DNA from: Gemmatimonas phototrophica
Lineage (GTDB): Bacteria > Gemmatimonadota > Gemmatimonadetes > Gemmatimonadales > Gemmatimonadaceae
Assembly: GCF_000695095.2 (NCBI RefSeq)
Contig: NZ_CP011454.1
Span: forward strand, 4,340,001 to 4,404,000
Direction: 5' to 3'
Length of the DNA stretch: 64,000 bases
Program-made: the position numbers and the translations under genes
The notes under the pieces: generated by a model
Databases searched by the model: none
Told to the model about the DNA's origin: nothing
The model's input: only the letters and a program-made list of their open reading frames with translations
Shown: positions 27,185-37,431 of the stretch, in pieces
How the letters are laid out: the number at the start of each line of letters is the position of its first letter
Numbering within the stretch: the stretch's first letter is position 1

Positions 27185-28942
27185 ATGGCCATTTCATCGA
27201 CCGTGTTAGGTCGTAGCCGTCGCGATGCCGATCGTCTCCTTGGCATTGTGCTTCTTCTGCATTTCCCGGTCGCCCTTGTCCTCGGCTGGGTATACGCCGC
27301 GTGGACCCCGGCATTGCTCGTTGGCGCCCCGTTGGCGCTGGCCAGCTTCTGGCTGTCCCGAACGCGAGCTGGCGTTGGGGCCACCCGCTTTCTGATCGGC
27401 CTCGCCTTCATGGCGTTTTCGGCGCTGTTCATTCATCAGGCCAAGGGCCTGATCGAAATGCACTTCCATATTTTTGCCTCGCTGGCTCTGCTCATGGCGT
27501 ACCGCGACTGGCGGGTGCCCACGGCGGCGGCGGGGTTCATTGCGGTCCACCACGTGGCCTTCCACATCCTGCAAGGCATGGGGGTGGGGGTGTACGTGCT
27601 GAATCACAATGTGGGGGGGCACCTCATTGTGCTGGTGCACGCGCTTTTCGTGGTCTTTGAAACGGCAGTGCTGGTGGTGTTGTCAATGCGCTTGGAACAG
27701 GAAGCCAAGACCACGCAGGCGGTCTTCGAATCGCTGGAAGCGGTAGGTGAGGGGCGGTTGAATGTCGTTCCGGAGGGCGACGGTATTGCCGCCGCGCTCC
27801 GTCGGGTGATCGGCGCCGTCGAAGCGCTCGATGCGAATGCCTCCGAACTGGGTCGTGCCGTAGCCGAAAAGCGGGCCATGCGCGTGAGCGGTACCGAACT
27901 CGTGGGGGCATTTGCATCCGTTTCGGACCGCATGATGTTGGCGGCGCAGACCGTCGAGGAGCTTCGCTTGCGGAACGATGCGGCGCAGAAAGCCACCGCG
28001 GACTTCCTGGGCTCCCTCACGCCGGTCGTTCAGGCGATGCGCGATGGCGATCTGACGCAGTCGGTGGGCACTGGCTTTGGTGCGGAATATGACCGCACCG
28101 CTGAAGACATGAACAGCGCACTATCGCAACTGCGAGACGCCATTAGTGAGCTTAGCGCCTCTTCACAGCAGATTGATGGTGCTTCGACGGAGATTGCCAA
28201 CGGGTCGGATTCGCTGGCCCAGAGCACCTCGGAACAGGCCGCGACGCTGGAAGAGATTACCGCGAGTGTGACGGAGCTGGCCAACTTGGGAACGGCAACG
28301 ACCACCAATCTGGCGGAAGCGCGGAGCACCACCTCGGTGGCGTCCCAGTCGGCGCAGGTCGGGGTGAAGAACGTGGAGCGCCTGATCGTGGCCATGGATG
28401 AGACGCGCGACGCGGCTCGCGAGACGGCCAAGATTGTCCGGACCATTGATGAGATCGCTTTCCAGACCAACCTCCTGGCGCTCAACGCGTCGGTGGAAGC
28501 GGCCCGGGCGGGGGACGCCGGCCGTGGCTTCGCCGTCGTGGCTGACGAAGTGCGGGCGCTGGCGATGCGCTGCGCCGAGGCGGCCCGCACGACGGCCCAG
28601 CTCATTGAGAAGGCCGTGCAGCGGGTGGAAGGGGGCGTGTCGATCTCGCAGGAGGTTGGCGTGCAGCTGACGGATGTTTCCCAGCGTATCGGGTCGGTGC
28701 ATGCCGTGATGGAGCAGATTGGCCAGGCGGCGGCCAGCCAGCAGGAAGGGGTCTCGCAGATCCGTGAGGCCATTGCGCAGCTGAACGGCACGGTGCAACA
28801 GGCTGCGGCCAACGCCGAGGAGTCGGCCAGCGCAGCGCAGGAGCTCACCGCGCAGGCGCGAGCGCAGCGGGCGCAGGCTGAGCGGTTCCGAACAGAAGAG
28901 GAAGTGGCGCCGAACGCCCGGCCGGTAATGCGGGCGGCATAG
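27185..28942 (+). CDS. Methyl-accepting chemotaxis protein with a His-rich membrane sensor
   Basis: The protein has 585 residues from the ATG at 27185. The first 180 residues form about six membrane helices with histidines at helix edges ([42 protein letters not shown]). There is no periplasmic ligand domain. A linker with a HAMP-like region follows, then a long helical signalling domain with the hairpin tip [18 protein letters not shown] and [10 protein letters not shown]. The sensor probably detects a membrane-associated cue or a bound metal or haem. The start is uncertain because no strong RBS is seen. It lies upstream of the cbb3 operon in the same direction. Confidence 0.85.
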   Translation: MAISSTVLGRSRRDADRLLGIVLLLHFPVALVLGWVYAAWTPALLVGAPLALASFWLSRTRAGVGATRFLIGLAFMAFSALFIHQAKGLIEMHFHIFASLALLMAYRDWRVPTAAAGFIAVHHVAFHILQGMGVGVYVLNHNVGGHLIVLVHALFVVFETAVLVVLSMRLEQEAKTTQAVFESLEAVGEGRLNVVPEGDGIAAALRRVIGAVEALDANASELGRAVAEKRAMRVSGTELVGAFASVSDRMMLAAQTVEELRLRNDAAQKATADFLGSLTPVVQAMRDGDLTQSVGTGFGAEYDRTAEDMNSALSQLRDAISELSASSQQIDGASTEIANGSDSLAQSTSEQAATLEEITASVTELANLGTATTTNLAEARSTTSVASQSAQVGVKNVERLIVAMDETRDAARETAKIVRTIDEIAFQTNLLALNASVEAARAGDAGRGFAVVADEVRALAMRCAEAARTTAQLIEKAVQRVEGGVSISQEVGVQLTDVSQRIGSVHAVMEQIGQAAASQQEGVSQIREAIAQLNGTVQQAAANAEESASAAQELTAQARAQRAQAERFRTEEEVAPNARPVMRAA

Positions 28943-29004
28943 CGCGGCAGGGCAGTACAACCAGTGGGAAGCAGAAAGCAGGCCGTCAGGGGGAAGGGAG
29001 CAGA

Positions 29005-29034
29005 GGGCCGTGGCAAATGCCGCGGCCCTTTCTT
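29005..29034 (+). terminator. Rho-independent terminator after the chemoreceptor gene
   Basis: GGGCCGTGGC (29005-29014) pairs with GCCGCGGCCC (29019-29028) through ten pairs with one G-U, around an AAAT loop. TTTCTT follows. An outer pair GGGAGCAG/CTGCTCCC extends the structure. It separates the chemoreceptor from the oxidase operon. Confidence 0.8.
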
Positions 29035-29133
29035 CGTCCTGCCCGCCTCCCCCCTGCTCCCTGCTTCCTTGTCGGTGCACCCCCGTTTTCGCCGGTAGAA
29101 TCACCCGAGCCCAACCGCTTCCCCCCCAACGAC

Positions 29134-29151
29134 TTGGACCATCCGGTCCAA
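29134..29151. promoter_or_regulatory. Perfect palindrome upstream of the cbb3 operon
   Basis: TTGGACC (29134-29140) and GGTCCAA (29145-29151) flank a 4-nt spacer, 123 nt before the ccoNO ATG. The layout recalls a dimeric regulator site, but the half-site is not the FNR consensus TTGAT. The gap 28943-29274 contains no gene; besides this palindrome and the terminator it shows CGGG-TTTTC-CCCG at about 29167-29179. Confidence 0.5.
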
Positions 29152-29274
29152 AGCACACCGATTTATCGGGTTTTCCCCGACGTATTCCCGTCACCCTCCT
29201 GACGGAGTGAAGCCGTGCAAAGGCCTACACTCAGCCTTGCACAGCTCTATCCCACACTCCCAAGAGGGAATTCG

Positions 29275-31518
29275 ATGACCCCCGCTTCCAGCGTGGCTTC
29301 TGCCGGAGCGCCTCCACGCGTCGCCGGTGCCGCGCTCGATCGCTTCTCATATGATGACGCGATCGTTCGCAAATTCCTGTTCGCCACGCTCATCTGGGGC
29401 GTGGTCGGCATGGTCGCCGGTCTGCTGATCGCCTTGCAGCTGGCCAACCCGATCTTCAATCTCGGCCTGGAATGGACGTCCTTTGGACGTCTGCGGCCGT
29501 TGCACACCAACGCCGTCATCTTTGCCTTCGCCGGCAATGCGTTCTTCTGCGGCGCCTATTACTCCACCCAGCGGCTGCTCAAGGCCCGGATGTTCTCCGA
29601 TGGCCTGAGCAATTTTCATTTCTGGGGATGGCAGGCCATCATCGTCTCGGCAGCGCTCACGCTCCCCTTTGGCTTTACGCAGGCCAAGGAGTACGCGGAG
29701 CTCGAGTGGCCCATCGACATCGCCATTGCCGTGGTCTGGGTGGCCTTCGCGGTGAACTTCTTCGGCACGCTGATCAAGCGCCGTGAGCGACACATCTACG
29801 TGGCGCTGTGGTTCTACATCGCGTCCATCGTGACCGTGGCCATTCTGCACATCTTCAACAACCTCTCCGTGCCGGCGGGGCTGTTCAAGAGCTACAGCAT
29901 CTACGCGGGGGTACAGGACGCGTTCATGCAGTGGTGGTACGGGCACAACGCCGTCGCGTTCTTCCTCACGACGCCGTTCCTCGGGCTGATGTACTACTTC
30001 ATGCCCAAGGCCGCCGAAGGGCCGGTGTTCAGCTACAAGCTGTCCATTCTGCACTTCTGGTCACTGGTGTTCATGTACATCTGGGCCGGCCCGCACCATT
30101 TGCACTACACGGCGCTCCCCGAGTGGGCGAGCACGGTGGGCATGCTCTTCTCGGTCATGCTCTGGGCCCCCAGCTGGGGTGGCATGATCAACGGCCTGCT
30201 CACGTTGCGCGGGGCGTGGCACAAGGTGGCGCAGGACCCGATCCTCAAATTCTTCGTGGTCGCCGTGACCGCCTACGGCATGTCCACCTTTGAAGGCCCG
30301 ATGCTCTCCATCAAGAGCGTCAACGCCCTCGCGCACTACACCGACTGGATCATTGCGCACGTGCACACCGGCGCGCTCGGGTGGAACGGTTTCATGACCT
30401 TCGGCATGATCTACTGGCTGCTGCCGCGTCTCTTCCAGGCGCCGGTGTACAGCAAGCGGGCCATGGAAGTGCACTTCTGGATTTCGTCGGTGGGTATCGT
30501 GTTGTACGTCGTGGCCATCTACAGCGCCGGCGTGACGCAGGGGCTCATGTGGCGCGCGTTCGACGAAACGGGGCGCCTGGCGTATCCCGACTTCGTCGAG
30601 ACCGTGCTCAAGCTGATGCCGATGTACTGGATGCGTGTGGCCGGCGGGACGATGTACATCATCGGCATGTTCATCTTCGGCTGGAACATCTTCAAGACGT
30701 GGGCCAATCGCCCGGCGCAGTACGAAGTGCCGGTCATCGAAGCGGCCCCGCTGGCAAAGAAGTACGTCGAAACGCATCCGGTCATCCCGGCGGCAGGCCT
30801 CTGGGCGCGCTTCAATCAGGTGCAGTGGCACCGCGCGTGGGAACGCGCGCCGATGCTCTTCACCGCGCTCACCGTGCTCGCCGTGGTCGTGGCCTCGCTC
30901 TTCGAGATTCTCCCCACGTTCCTCATCAAGTCGAACGTCCCCACCATTGCCAGCGTCAAGCCGTATACGCCGCTGGAGCTGGCCGGACGCGACCTGTACA
31001 TCGCCGAAGGGTGCTTCAACTGCCACTCGCAGATGGTGCGGCCGTTCCGCTACGAAACGGAGCGCTTTGGCGAGTACAGCAAGCCGGGCGAGTCGGTGTA
31101 CGAGCATCCGTTCCTCTGGGGCTCGCGCCGCATTGGTCCCGACCTGGCCCGCGAGGGAGGCAAGTACCCCGACCTGTGGCATGTGCGCCATTTCGAGAAT
31201 CCACGCGCCGTGACGGCCAAGTCCATCATGCCGGCGTACGCGCACTTCCTCAGCAAGACGCTCGACTTTGATGGCATCCAGTCCCGGGTGGACGCGATGG
31301 CCATGGTGGGCGTGCCGTACGGCGACGCCGTGAACAAGGCGCCGGCCATGGCTCGCGAGCAGGCGCGGCAGATTGCCGCCGCCATCAAGGAGCAGGGTGG
31401 ACCCGGCGATCTCGAAGACAAGCAGATCGTGGCCATGGTGGCCTACATGCAGCGGCTTGGCCGCGACATCAAGGTCACCGCGACGGCGTCCGCCGCCACC
31501 ACGGGAGGCTCGCGCTGA
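29275..31518 (+). CDS. ccoNO: cbb3-type cytochrome c oxidase, fused subunits I and II (CcoN-CcoO)
   Basis: The protein has 747 residues. Residues about 25-500 are CcoN, with twelve helices and haem/copper His motifs (RPLHTNAVIFAF, YGHNAVAFFLT, GPHHLHYTALP, HVHTGALGWNG). After a linker, residues about 540-730 are CcoO with one membrane helix and a single haem c site CFNCH (580-584), and methionines such as IMPAYAH near the end. Normally ccoN and ccoO are separate genes. AGAGGG upstream supports ATG 29275. This is the catalytic core of a high-affinity terminal oxidase that reduces O2 to water and pumps protons. Confidence 0.95.
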   Translation: MTPASSVASAGAPPRVAGAALDRFSYDDAIVRKFLFATLIWGVVGMVAGLLIALQLANPIFNLGLEWTSFGRLRPLHTNAVIFAFAGNAFFCGAYYSTQRLLKARMFSDGLSNFHFWGWQAIIVSAALTLPFGFTQAKEYAELEWPIDIAIAVVWVAFAVNFFGTLIKRRERHIYVALWFYIASIVTVAILHIFNNLSVPAGLFKSYSIYAGVQDAFMQWWYGHNAVAFFLTTPFLGLMYYFMPKAAEGPVFSYKLSILHFWSLVFMYIWAGPHHLHYTALPEWASTVGMLFSVMLWAPSWGGMINGLLTLRGAWHKVAQDPILKFFVVAVTAYGMSTFEGPMLSIKSVNALAHYTDWIIAHVHTGALGWNGFMTFGMIYWLLPRLFQAPVYSKRAMEVHFWISSVGIVLYVVAIYSAGVTQGLMWRAFDETGRLAYPDFVETVLKLMPMYWMRVAGGTMYIIGMFIFGWNIFKTWANRPAQYEVPVIEAAPLAKKYVETHPVIPAAGLWARFNQVQWHRAWERAPMLFTALTVLAVVVASLFEILPTFLIKSNVPTIASVKPYTPLELAGRDLYIAEGCFNCHSQMVRPFRYETERFGEYSKPGESVYEHPFLWGSRRIGPDLAREGGKYPDLWHVRHFENPRAVTAKSIMPAYAHFLSKTLDFDGIQSRVDAMAMVGVPYGDAVNKAPAMAREQARQIAAAIKEQGGPGDLEDKQIVAMVAYMQRLGRDIKVTATASAATTGGSR

Positions 31519-31712
31519 TGAAACTCTCCGACGTCATGTCCTACGCCCAGCTGTCCTTCTACACGGAAGTCGCACTTGTGCTGTTCCTTGGCGTGTTCAT
31601 CGCCATTTCCATTCGCACATTCATGCCCTCGCGGCGCGGGGAGCTGGAAGCAGCGTCCCGCATTCCCCTCGAAGACGATGTGGTGATCACCCCCCGCACC
31701 GCGGAGCGCTGA
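31518..31712 (+). CDS. ccoQ: cbb3 oxidase small subunit CcoQ
   Basis: The protein has 64 residues with one membrane helix (YTEVALVLFLGVFIAISI) and a short hydrophilic C-terminus. Size, topology and position between ccoNO and ccoP identify it as CcoQ, which stabilises the oxidase. The ATG overlaps the ccoNO TGA by one base (TGATG), so it is translationally coupled. Confidence 0.85.
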   Translation: MKLSDVMSYAQLSFYTEVALVLFLGVFIAISIRTFMPSRRGELEAASRIPLEDDVVITPRTAER

Positions 31713-31715
31713 CCC

Positions 31716-32294
31716 ATGGCTGCGCCAGAGAAGAAAGACGGCCTGCAGGACAAACTGCTCGACCACACCTACGACGGCATTCAGGAGTACGACAACCCGA
31801 TGCCGCGCTGGTGGCTGCTCACCTTCGCGGCCACGATCATCTTTTCGGTGATCTACGTGTTCAACATCGGGCCGGTTGGCAATGGCAACGGACGCATTGC
31901 CGACTACGAAGCGGACATGGCGGCGTATGCCAAGGCGCATCCGGCGCCCACCGGTGGCGACATGAGTGGCGATCAGCTGCTCGCGCTCGCCAAGAATGAA
32001 GAAGCGGTGGAGGAAGGGAAGGAGACCTACACCGCCTACTGTGCCTCCTGTCACGCACCGGATGGCGGCGGCCTCATTGGCCCCAACCTGGCCGACGCGT
32101 ACTGGATTCACGGGGGCACCATTACCGACATCTACAAAACCGTCACCAACGGTGTGCTCGAGAAAGGCATGCCGCCCTGGGGCAAAACCCTCAAGCCGGA
32201 TCAGCTTGCTGAAGTGGTGGCGTACGTAAGCACGCTCAAGGGTACCACCCCGGCCTCACCCAAAGCGCCACAAGGAAATCTGGTCACACCGTGA
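31716..32294 (+). CDS. ccoP: cbb3 oxidase subunit III (CcoP), single-haem form
   Basis: The protein has 192 residues. An N-terminal helix (WWLLTFAATIIFSVIYVFN) anchors one cytochrome c domain with CASCH (C109, C112, H113) and a distal methionine in KGMPPWG. Proteobacterial CcoP is about 300 residues with two CxxCH sites; this one has only one, so the electron entry path is shorter. The sequence N-terminal to the helix (YDGIQEYDNPMPRWW) is the standard CcoP signature. Its stop overlaps the ccoG GTG start. Confidence 0.92.
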   Translation: MAAPEKKDGLQDKLLDHTYDGIQEYDNPMPRWWLLTFAATIIFSVIYVFNIGPVGNGNGRIADYEADMAAYAKAHPAPTGGDMSGDQLLALAKNEEAVEEGKETYTAYCASCHAPDGGGLIGPNLADAYWIHGGTITDIYKTVTNGVLEKGMPPWGKTLKPDQLAEVVAYVSTLKGTTPASPKAPQGNLVTP

Positions 32295-33727
32295 GCACCA
32301 CCACTGCACCGCCAGGCGTGGGGAGACGCGTTCTCCCCACCCTGAACGAAGATGGCACCCGCCGCTGGATCCGCCCCAAGCCGTCGCACGGCAAGTGGTG
32401 GCAGCGGCGGCAGGTCGTGGCCTATGTGCTGATGGCCATCTTCTTTGCCGCCCCGCACATCCGCCTCTTTGGCAAGCCCGTGTTCCTCATGGACCTGCCT
32501 CGGCGTGAGTTCACGCTCATGGGCTACACGTTCCTGCCCACCGACACACTGCTGTTCATGTTCACGCTGGCCAGCGGGGTGATAGGGATCTTTCTCATCA
32601 CGGCGCTGTGGGGACGCGCCTGGTGCGGCTGGGCCTGTCCGCAGACGGTCTATCTCGAGTTCCTCTTCCGTCCCATTGGCCGCTGGTTCGACGGCGGCTA
32701 CACGCAATCGCGGACGCTCGACAAGCAGGGCGCCTGGTTCACCCCGCGCCGCCTCGGGAAGTACATCACGTTCTTCCTCTTGGCGCTGTTCGTGTCGCAC
32801 ACGCTGCTCGCGTTTTTCGTGGGTACCGACCAGCTGTACAGCTGGATGGTGAACTCCCCGGCGGCGCATCCGTCGGCGTTCTTCTTCGTTGTGGTCTTCA
32901 CGGGCATCGTGTGGTTCAACTTCACGTATTTCCGCGAACAGACCTGCCTCATTGTCTGCCCCTACGGGCGCTGGCAGTCGGCGCTCATCGATCGCCAGTC
33001 GGTGATTGTGGCGTATGACTACAACCGCGGCGAGCCGCGCGAGCACGCTACCAAAACGCGGGACCCAAACGCCGGCGACTGCATCGATTGCGGGGCCTGC
33101 GTGCAGACGTGCCCCACCGGCATTGATATCCGCAACGGGCTGCAGATGGAATGCGTGCACTGCACGCAATGCATCGATGCCTGTGACGACATCATGGTGA
33201 AGGTGGGCAAGCCCACTGGGCTCATTCGCTATTCGTCGCAAGATGAAATCGCCGGCAAGCCCAAGCATCTCCTGCGACTCCGCACCATCCTGTATCCGGC
33301 AGTCCTGACCATTCTGCTGGGCGGTCTCGGGACGGCCATGTATCTCAAGGAGCCGGCCGATCTCACGGTGCTGCGCGGTCTCGACGCCCCCTTTGCGACT
33401 GAGGCAGACGGACGGATCTCCAACCAGATTCGCGTGAAGGTCACCAATCGCCGCGGCACCGACATGGCGTACAGCATTGTGCTGGATGGCCTTGCCACCG
33501 ACGGCGTAACGTCGCAGGAAATCACGGTCGTGGCCCCGGAGAATCCGCTGCGCGTGAAGTCGGGCGACACCCGTACCACCAGTGTTTTTGTGCTGTTGCC
33601 AGCGCGCGCCTTTACCAAAGGCGAGCGCTTCATCTCGATTACGGTGTCCGACGAACGCGGCTACAAGGAGTCGGTCAAATACCGGCTGCTGGGGCCCACC
33701 GGCGACACCCCGCGGAGTGTACCATGA
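32291..33727 (+). CDS. ccoG: Cytochrome c oxidase accessory protein CcoG (RdxA/FixG)
   Basis: The protein has 478 residues with about five membrane helices. The conserved CGWACPQTVYLEFLFRPI segment precedes two 4Fe-4S clusters: C264, C267, C270 with C274 and C288, C291, C294 with C298. A C-terminal Ig-like periplasmic domain follows. CcoG-type proteins reduce copper during assembly of the CuB centre. GTG start at 32291, overlapping ccoP by 4 nt. Confidence 0.94.
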   Translation: MSTTTAPPGVGRRVLPTLNEDGTRRWIRPKPSHGKWWQRRQVVAYVLMAIFFAAPHIRLFGKPVFLMDLPRREFTLMGYTFLPTDTLLFMFTLASGVIGIFLITALWGRAWCGWACPQTVYLEFLFRPIGRWFDGGYTQSRTLDKQGAWFTPRRLGKYITFFLLALFVSHTLLAFFVGTDQLYSWMVNSPAAHPSAFFFVVVFTGIVWFNFTYFREQTCLIVCPYGRWQSALIDRQSVIVAYDYNRGEPREHATKTRDPNAGDCIDCGACVQTCPTGIDIRNGLQMECVHCTQCIDACDDIMVKVGKPTGLIRYSSQDEIAGKPKHLLRLRTILYPAVLTILLGGLGTAMYLKEPADLTVLRGLDAPFATEADGRISNQIRVKVTNRRGTDMAYSIVLDGLATDGVTSQEITVVAPENPLRVKSGDTRTTSVFVLLPARAFTKGERFISITVSDERGYKESVKYRLLGPTGDTPRSVP

Positions 33728-34227
33728 AGAAGGGGATGGGATGGCCCATCGGTGTCGCCATGATTCTCGCGAGTACCGTCGTGGCCAATGTGGTGGTGAT
33801 GAAGATCGCCAATAACGATCCATCGTTCTCGGTGGAGCCGGACTACTACCGCAAGGCGGTGCACTTCGACTCCACCATGGCCCAGCAGCAGCGCAACCTG
33901 AGCCTCGGGTGGGGCATCGATACGCAGATCGATTCCATTGGCGACGGCACGCACACGCGTCTCTCCATCCGGTTGCGTGATGCCTCGTCGTATCCGCTGC
34001 CGGGGGCGCGCGTGGCGGTCATGGCGCGCTTCAACGCCCGTGCGAACGACACACTCACCGCCGTGCTCACCGAAGAGGCGCCCGGTACGTACGTCACCAC
34101 GCTGCCCATTGCCCGTCCCGGTGAGTGGGAAGTGCGCGTGGATGCCACGCACGGCAGTCAGCGCTTTTCCGCCAGCTCGCGGGTCACCGCGGTGCGTTCC
34201 GACGTCGCACGACACACCCCGCGATGA
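33724..34227 (+). CDS. ccoH: FixH/CcoH family assembly protein
   Basis: The protein has 167 residues. One N-terminal membrane helix (WPIGVAMILASTVVANVVVM) is followed by DPSFSVEPDYYRKAVHFDS, a strongly conserved FixH motif, and a periplasmic beta-sandwich domain. CcoH works with the CcoI copper ATPase in late oxidase assembly. It overlaps ccoG by 4 nt and the SafE-like gene by 4 nt. Confidence 0.9.
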   Translation: MKKGMGWPIGVAMILASTVVANVVVMKIANNDPSFSVEPDYYRKAVHFDSTMAQQQRNLSLGWGIDTQIDSIGDGTHTRLSIRLRDASSYPLPGARVAVMARFNARANDTLTAVLTEEAPGTYVTTLPIARPGEWEVRVDATHGSQRFSASSRVTAVRSDVARHTPR

Positions 34228-34961
34228 TCACCGCCGCGGCCAGCATTCTCGTGGCTAGTCTGGTGGGGAGCGTGCATTGCGCCGGCATGTGCGGTGGCTT
34301 TGTCTGCTTCTACGCCGGATCGGCCAAGGGCAATGAACCGGCCGCGCTGCGGGCCCATGTGATGTACAACGCCGGTCGCCTGGGCTCGTACCTGCTGCTG
34401 GGGGCCCTGGCCGGACTGGCGGGGGCACAGGTTACGCAGGCTGGCACCCTGGTCGGGATCAGTCACGCCGCCGCCATAGTGGCCGGAGTGCTCATGGTGG
34501 GGTGGGCCCTCAGCACCATCGCGGCGCAACGTGGCGTCACCATTGGCACGCTGCACGCGCCGCAAGCGTGGCAGCGCGCTCTCGGGCGTGTGCTGCACTC
34601 GGTGCGGGAACAGCCCATTGGCGTGCGCGCCCTGCTCACGGGCCTTTTTACCACCCTGCTCCCCTGCGGCTGGTTGTATGTCTTCGTCGCCACGGCCGGC
34701 GGGACCGGCAGTGTGCAGGAGGCCATGCTGCTGATGGCCATCTTCTGGGCCGGTACGGTCCCGGCACTGATTGCTGTTGGTCTTGGGGCCCAAACGCTGC
34801 TGGCACCGTTCCGACGCCGCTTGCCGGCCTTCAGCGCCGCGGTGGTCCTTGTGATGGGGCTGCTCTCCATGTCCGGTCGGCTCACGCCGTCGTTGCACAC
34901 CACCATGTCACACGACCGGCCCACGCCGATGTCATCCGCCGAAGCGTCGCATGTCCACTGA
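34224..34961 (+). CDS. SafE/TauE-like membrane protein of the oxidase operon
   Basis: The protein has 245 residues and about six helices. The conserved start SLVGSVHCAGMCGGFV contains the VHCxGMCG metal-like motif found in the sulfite exporter TauE/SafE (DUF2) proteins that sit in many cbb3 clusters. The C-terminal half has LLPCGWLYVF. In those clusters the protein is thought to help copper delivery or oxidase maturation; export of sulfite is not implied. ATG at 34224 overlaps ccoH, and the 3' end overlaps ccoI by 11 nt. Confidence 0.85.
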   Translation: MITAAASILVASLVGSVHCAGMCGGFVCFYAGSAKGNEPAALRAHVMYNAGRLGSYLLLGALAGLAGAQVTQAGTLVGISHAAAIVAGVLMVGWALSTIAAQRGVTIGTLHAPQAWQRALGRVLHSVREQPIGVRALLTGLFTTLLPCGWLYVFVATAGGTGSVQEAMLLMAIFWAGTVPALIAVGLGAQTLLAPFRRRLPAFSAAVVLVMGLLSMSGRLTPSLHTTMSHDRPTPMSSAEASHVH

Positions 34962-37431
34962 GGCGCTGCGCTTTGCGGCGGCGGCACCGACGGCCACGGA
35001 CACTGCCTGTACGCACTGCGGCCTCGCCGTACCGGAAGGACTGGTCGATGCGCAGAGCGACCGACAGTTCTGCTGTACCGGTTGCCACACGGCGTTCACC
35101 ATTCTGCACGAGCACGGGCTCGATTCGTATTACGGATTCGCCGAGCGTCGCGAGGCGCCCGTCCGCGCATCCGGACGCAGTTACGAGGAATTCGATCATC
35201 CGGCCTTCGCACAGTTGTATGTGACGACCACCGCCGAAGGGCTCGCGCGCACGGAACTGTATCTCGAAGGCGTGCACTGCGCCTCGTGCGTGTGGCTGGT
35301 GGAGCGCATTCCGTTACTGCAGTCGGGGGTGGTTCGCGCCGAGCTCGATGTGCGACGGTCACTGGCCGTGGTGGAATGGGACGCCAGCGTGGTGCCGTTG
35401 TCCACGGTGGCCCGTTCCCTCGACCTGCTGGGCTATCCGCCGCATCCATTTCGCGGCGTAGCCCGCGACGACATGCGGCGGCGCGAAGATCGCGCCATGC
35501 TGGTGCGTATCGGTATGGCCGGCGCCATTGCAATCAATGTGATGCTGGCCGCACTCGCGCTCTACGCCGGCGAAGTGAACGGCATGGAGTCGCGCTTCAC
35601 CACCTTCTTCCGGTGGGTGAGCTTCGCCATCACGGTACCGGCGTTCATCTGGCCCGGGCGTGTGTTTTTCACCGGGGCGTGGGCTTCGCTCCGCACGAAG
35701 TCGCTGCACATGGACCTGCCCATCGCCATCGCGCTGGCGGCAGGGCTGGTGCGCGGGTCCATCAACACCTTCACGGGCGAAGGCCCCATCTATTTCGATG
35801 GCCTCGCGATCCTGATTTTTGCGTTGCTGGTGGGACGGTTCCTGCAACAGCGGGGGCAGCGCATGGCGGCGGACGCCGCGGAACTGTTGCACGCCATTGC
35901 GCCATCGACCGCGCGCATCGTTGAGCAGGACATCATTCGGGAAGTTCCGGCCGAAGCGTTGCTGCCCGGCATGGTGCTGGATGTGCGCGCCGGCGAAACG
36001 TTCGCCGCCGACGGCCTGGTGCAGGCTGGCGCCTCCAGCGTGAACGCCGCCCTGCTCACCGGGGAGTCGCGCCCCACCTCCGTCGTGGTGGGCATGCCCG
36101 TGTTCGCCGGCACGCTCAACATCGAAGCGCCGCTGCGCATTCTGGTGGAGCAGGCAGGAGAAACGAGCCGCATTGCCAAACTGCTGCGGCAGGTGGAAGA
36201 CAGCGCCAAGCGGCGCGCGCCCATTGTGCAGATGGCCAACCGGCTCGCCGGCATCTTTACGGCGGTGGTGCTGGTGGCGGCGCTGGCCACCTTTGTCATC
36301 AAGACGCAACTCAACGCACCGGCTGCGTTGGATGACGCCATTGCGCTGCTCATTGTGACCTGCCCCTGCGCACTCGCGCTGGCGACCCCGCTGGCCATTA
36401 CCGTGGCGGTGGGACGCGCGGCCGGCAATGGGATGCTGATCAAGGGAGGCGACGCGTTGGAGTTGCTGGCCACCCCGGGGACGCTGGTGCTCGACAAGAC
36501 CGGCACCATTACGGAGGGGCGCACGGCGCTCACGTCGTGGGTGGGGCCGGAGTGGGTAAAACCGCTGGTGCTCGCTCTCGAAGAGGGCTCGTCGCATCCC
36601 CTCGCGGATGGCTTCCGCCGCGCCTGGCCCGGGCTGGACACCCCTCCGGTGGAGCGCTCACAGCATGTGGTGGGGGGCGGACTGGAAGGCGTGATCAACG
36701 GGCAGATCATTCGTGTGGGCTCGCCGCGCTTTGTGGCGCAGACCCTCACGGAAACGCCCGACCACCTGCTCGCCGCGATCACGGCGCTCGACCCCACACA
36801 CACCCCAGTGCACATCGCAATCGATGGCGTGCTCGTTGCACTGGCTGGTCTTGGCGATCAGATCCGCGAGGATGCACTCGCCTCACTGCAGCAGTTACGG
36901 GCACGCGGGTGGCGGACCGTAATGCTGAGTGGAGATGCAACGGATGTCGTGGCGTCGGTGGGTCGGGTGCTTCAGTTTGATGCGCAAGATGCCATCGGCG
37001 TCGCGTCGCCGGAGGACAAGCTGGCGTTCATTGAGCGGTGCAAAAAGGCCGGAACGGTCGTCATGGTCGGCGACGGTGTGAACGACGCCGCCGCGATTGC
37101 CGCCGCCAGTGTGGGCATTGGCGTCCACGGCGGCGCTGAGGCGTGTCTCGCCACGGCCGATATCTACCTCACTCGGCCGGGGCTGTCCGCACTGGTGGAG
37201 CTCACCGAAGGCGCGCGCCGCACCATGCGGGTCATCCGTCGCAACATCGCGTTTTCGATCGGCTATAATCTCATTGGCGCCGGCATGGCGATGGTGGGGC
37301 TGTTGACCCCGCTCATTGCCGCCGTGCTCATGCCCACCAGCTCCATTACGGTCGTGTTGGGAAGCTGGTACGGTCACACTTTTGCCCGTCGCCCCCGGGG
37401 CGCTGCGGCTATTTCGGAGAACGTGGCATGA
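34951..37431 (+). CDS. ccoI: Copper-translocating P-type ATPase for oxidase assembly (CcoI/FixI)
   Basis: The protein has 826 residues. The N-terminus carries a Cys-rich metal-binding domain (C20/C23 and CCTGC at 41-45) and an HMA-like domain with CASC (110-113). Eight membrane helices include the transport motif CPC (471-473). The phosphorylation site is D515 in DKTGTITEG, followed by SSHPLA (HP motif) and [10 protein letters not shown]. This is a CopA2/FixI-type Cu exporter that delivers copper to the periplasm for the CuB centre. It overlaps its neighbours by 11 and 4 nt. Confidence 0.95.
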   Translation: MSTEALRFAAAAPTATDTACTHCGLAVPEGLVDAQSDRQFCCTGCHTAFTILHEHGLDSYYGFAERREAPVRASGRSYEEFDHPAFAQLYVTTTAEGLARTELYLEGVHCASCVWLVERIPLLQSGVVRAELDVRRSLAVVEWDASVVPLSTVARSLDLLGYPPHPFRGVARDDMRRREDRAMLVRIGMAGAIAINVMLAALALYAGEVNGMESRFTTFFRWVSFAITVPAFIWPGRVFFTGAWASLRTKSLHMDLPIAIALAAGLVRGSINTFTGEGPIYFDGLAILIFALLVGRFLQQRGQRMAADAAELLHAIAPSTARIVEQDIIREVPAEALLPGMVLDVRAGETFAADGLVQAGASSVNAALLTGESRPTSVVVGMPVFAGTLNIEAPLRILVEQAGETSRIAKLLRQVEDSAKRRAPIVQMANRLAGIFTAVVLVAALATFVIKTQLNAPAALDDAIALLIVTCPCALALATPLAITVAVGRAAGNGMLIKGGDALELLATPGTLVLDKTGTITEGRTALTSWVGPEWVKPLVLALEEGSSHPLADGFRRAWPGLDTPPVERSQHVVGGGLEGVINGQIIRVGSPRFVAQTLTETPDHLLAAITALDPTHTPVHIAIDGVLVALAGLGDQIREDALASLQQLRARGWRTVMLSGDATDVVASVGRVLQFDAQDAIGVASPEDKLAFIERCKKAGTVVMVGDGVNDAAAIAAASVGIGVHGGAEACLATADIYLTRPGLSALVELTEGARRTMRVIRRNIAFSIGYNLIGAGMAMVGLLTPLIAAVLMPTSSITVVLGSWYGHTFARRPRGAAAISENVA

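Noticed and set aside
29134-29151. FNR box upstream of ccoNO
   Set aside because: The half-site is TTGGACC rather than TTGAT, and the distance between TTG and CAA is four bases longer than in an FNR site.
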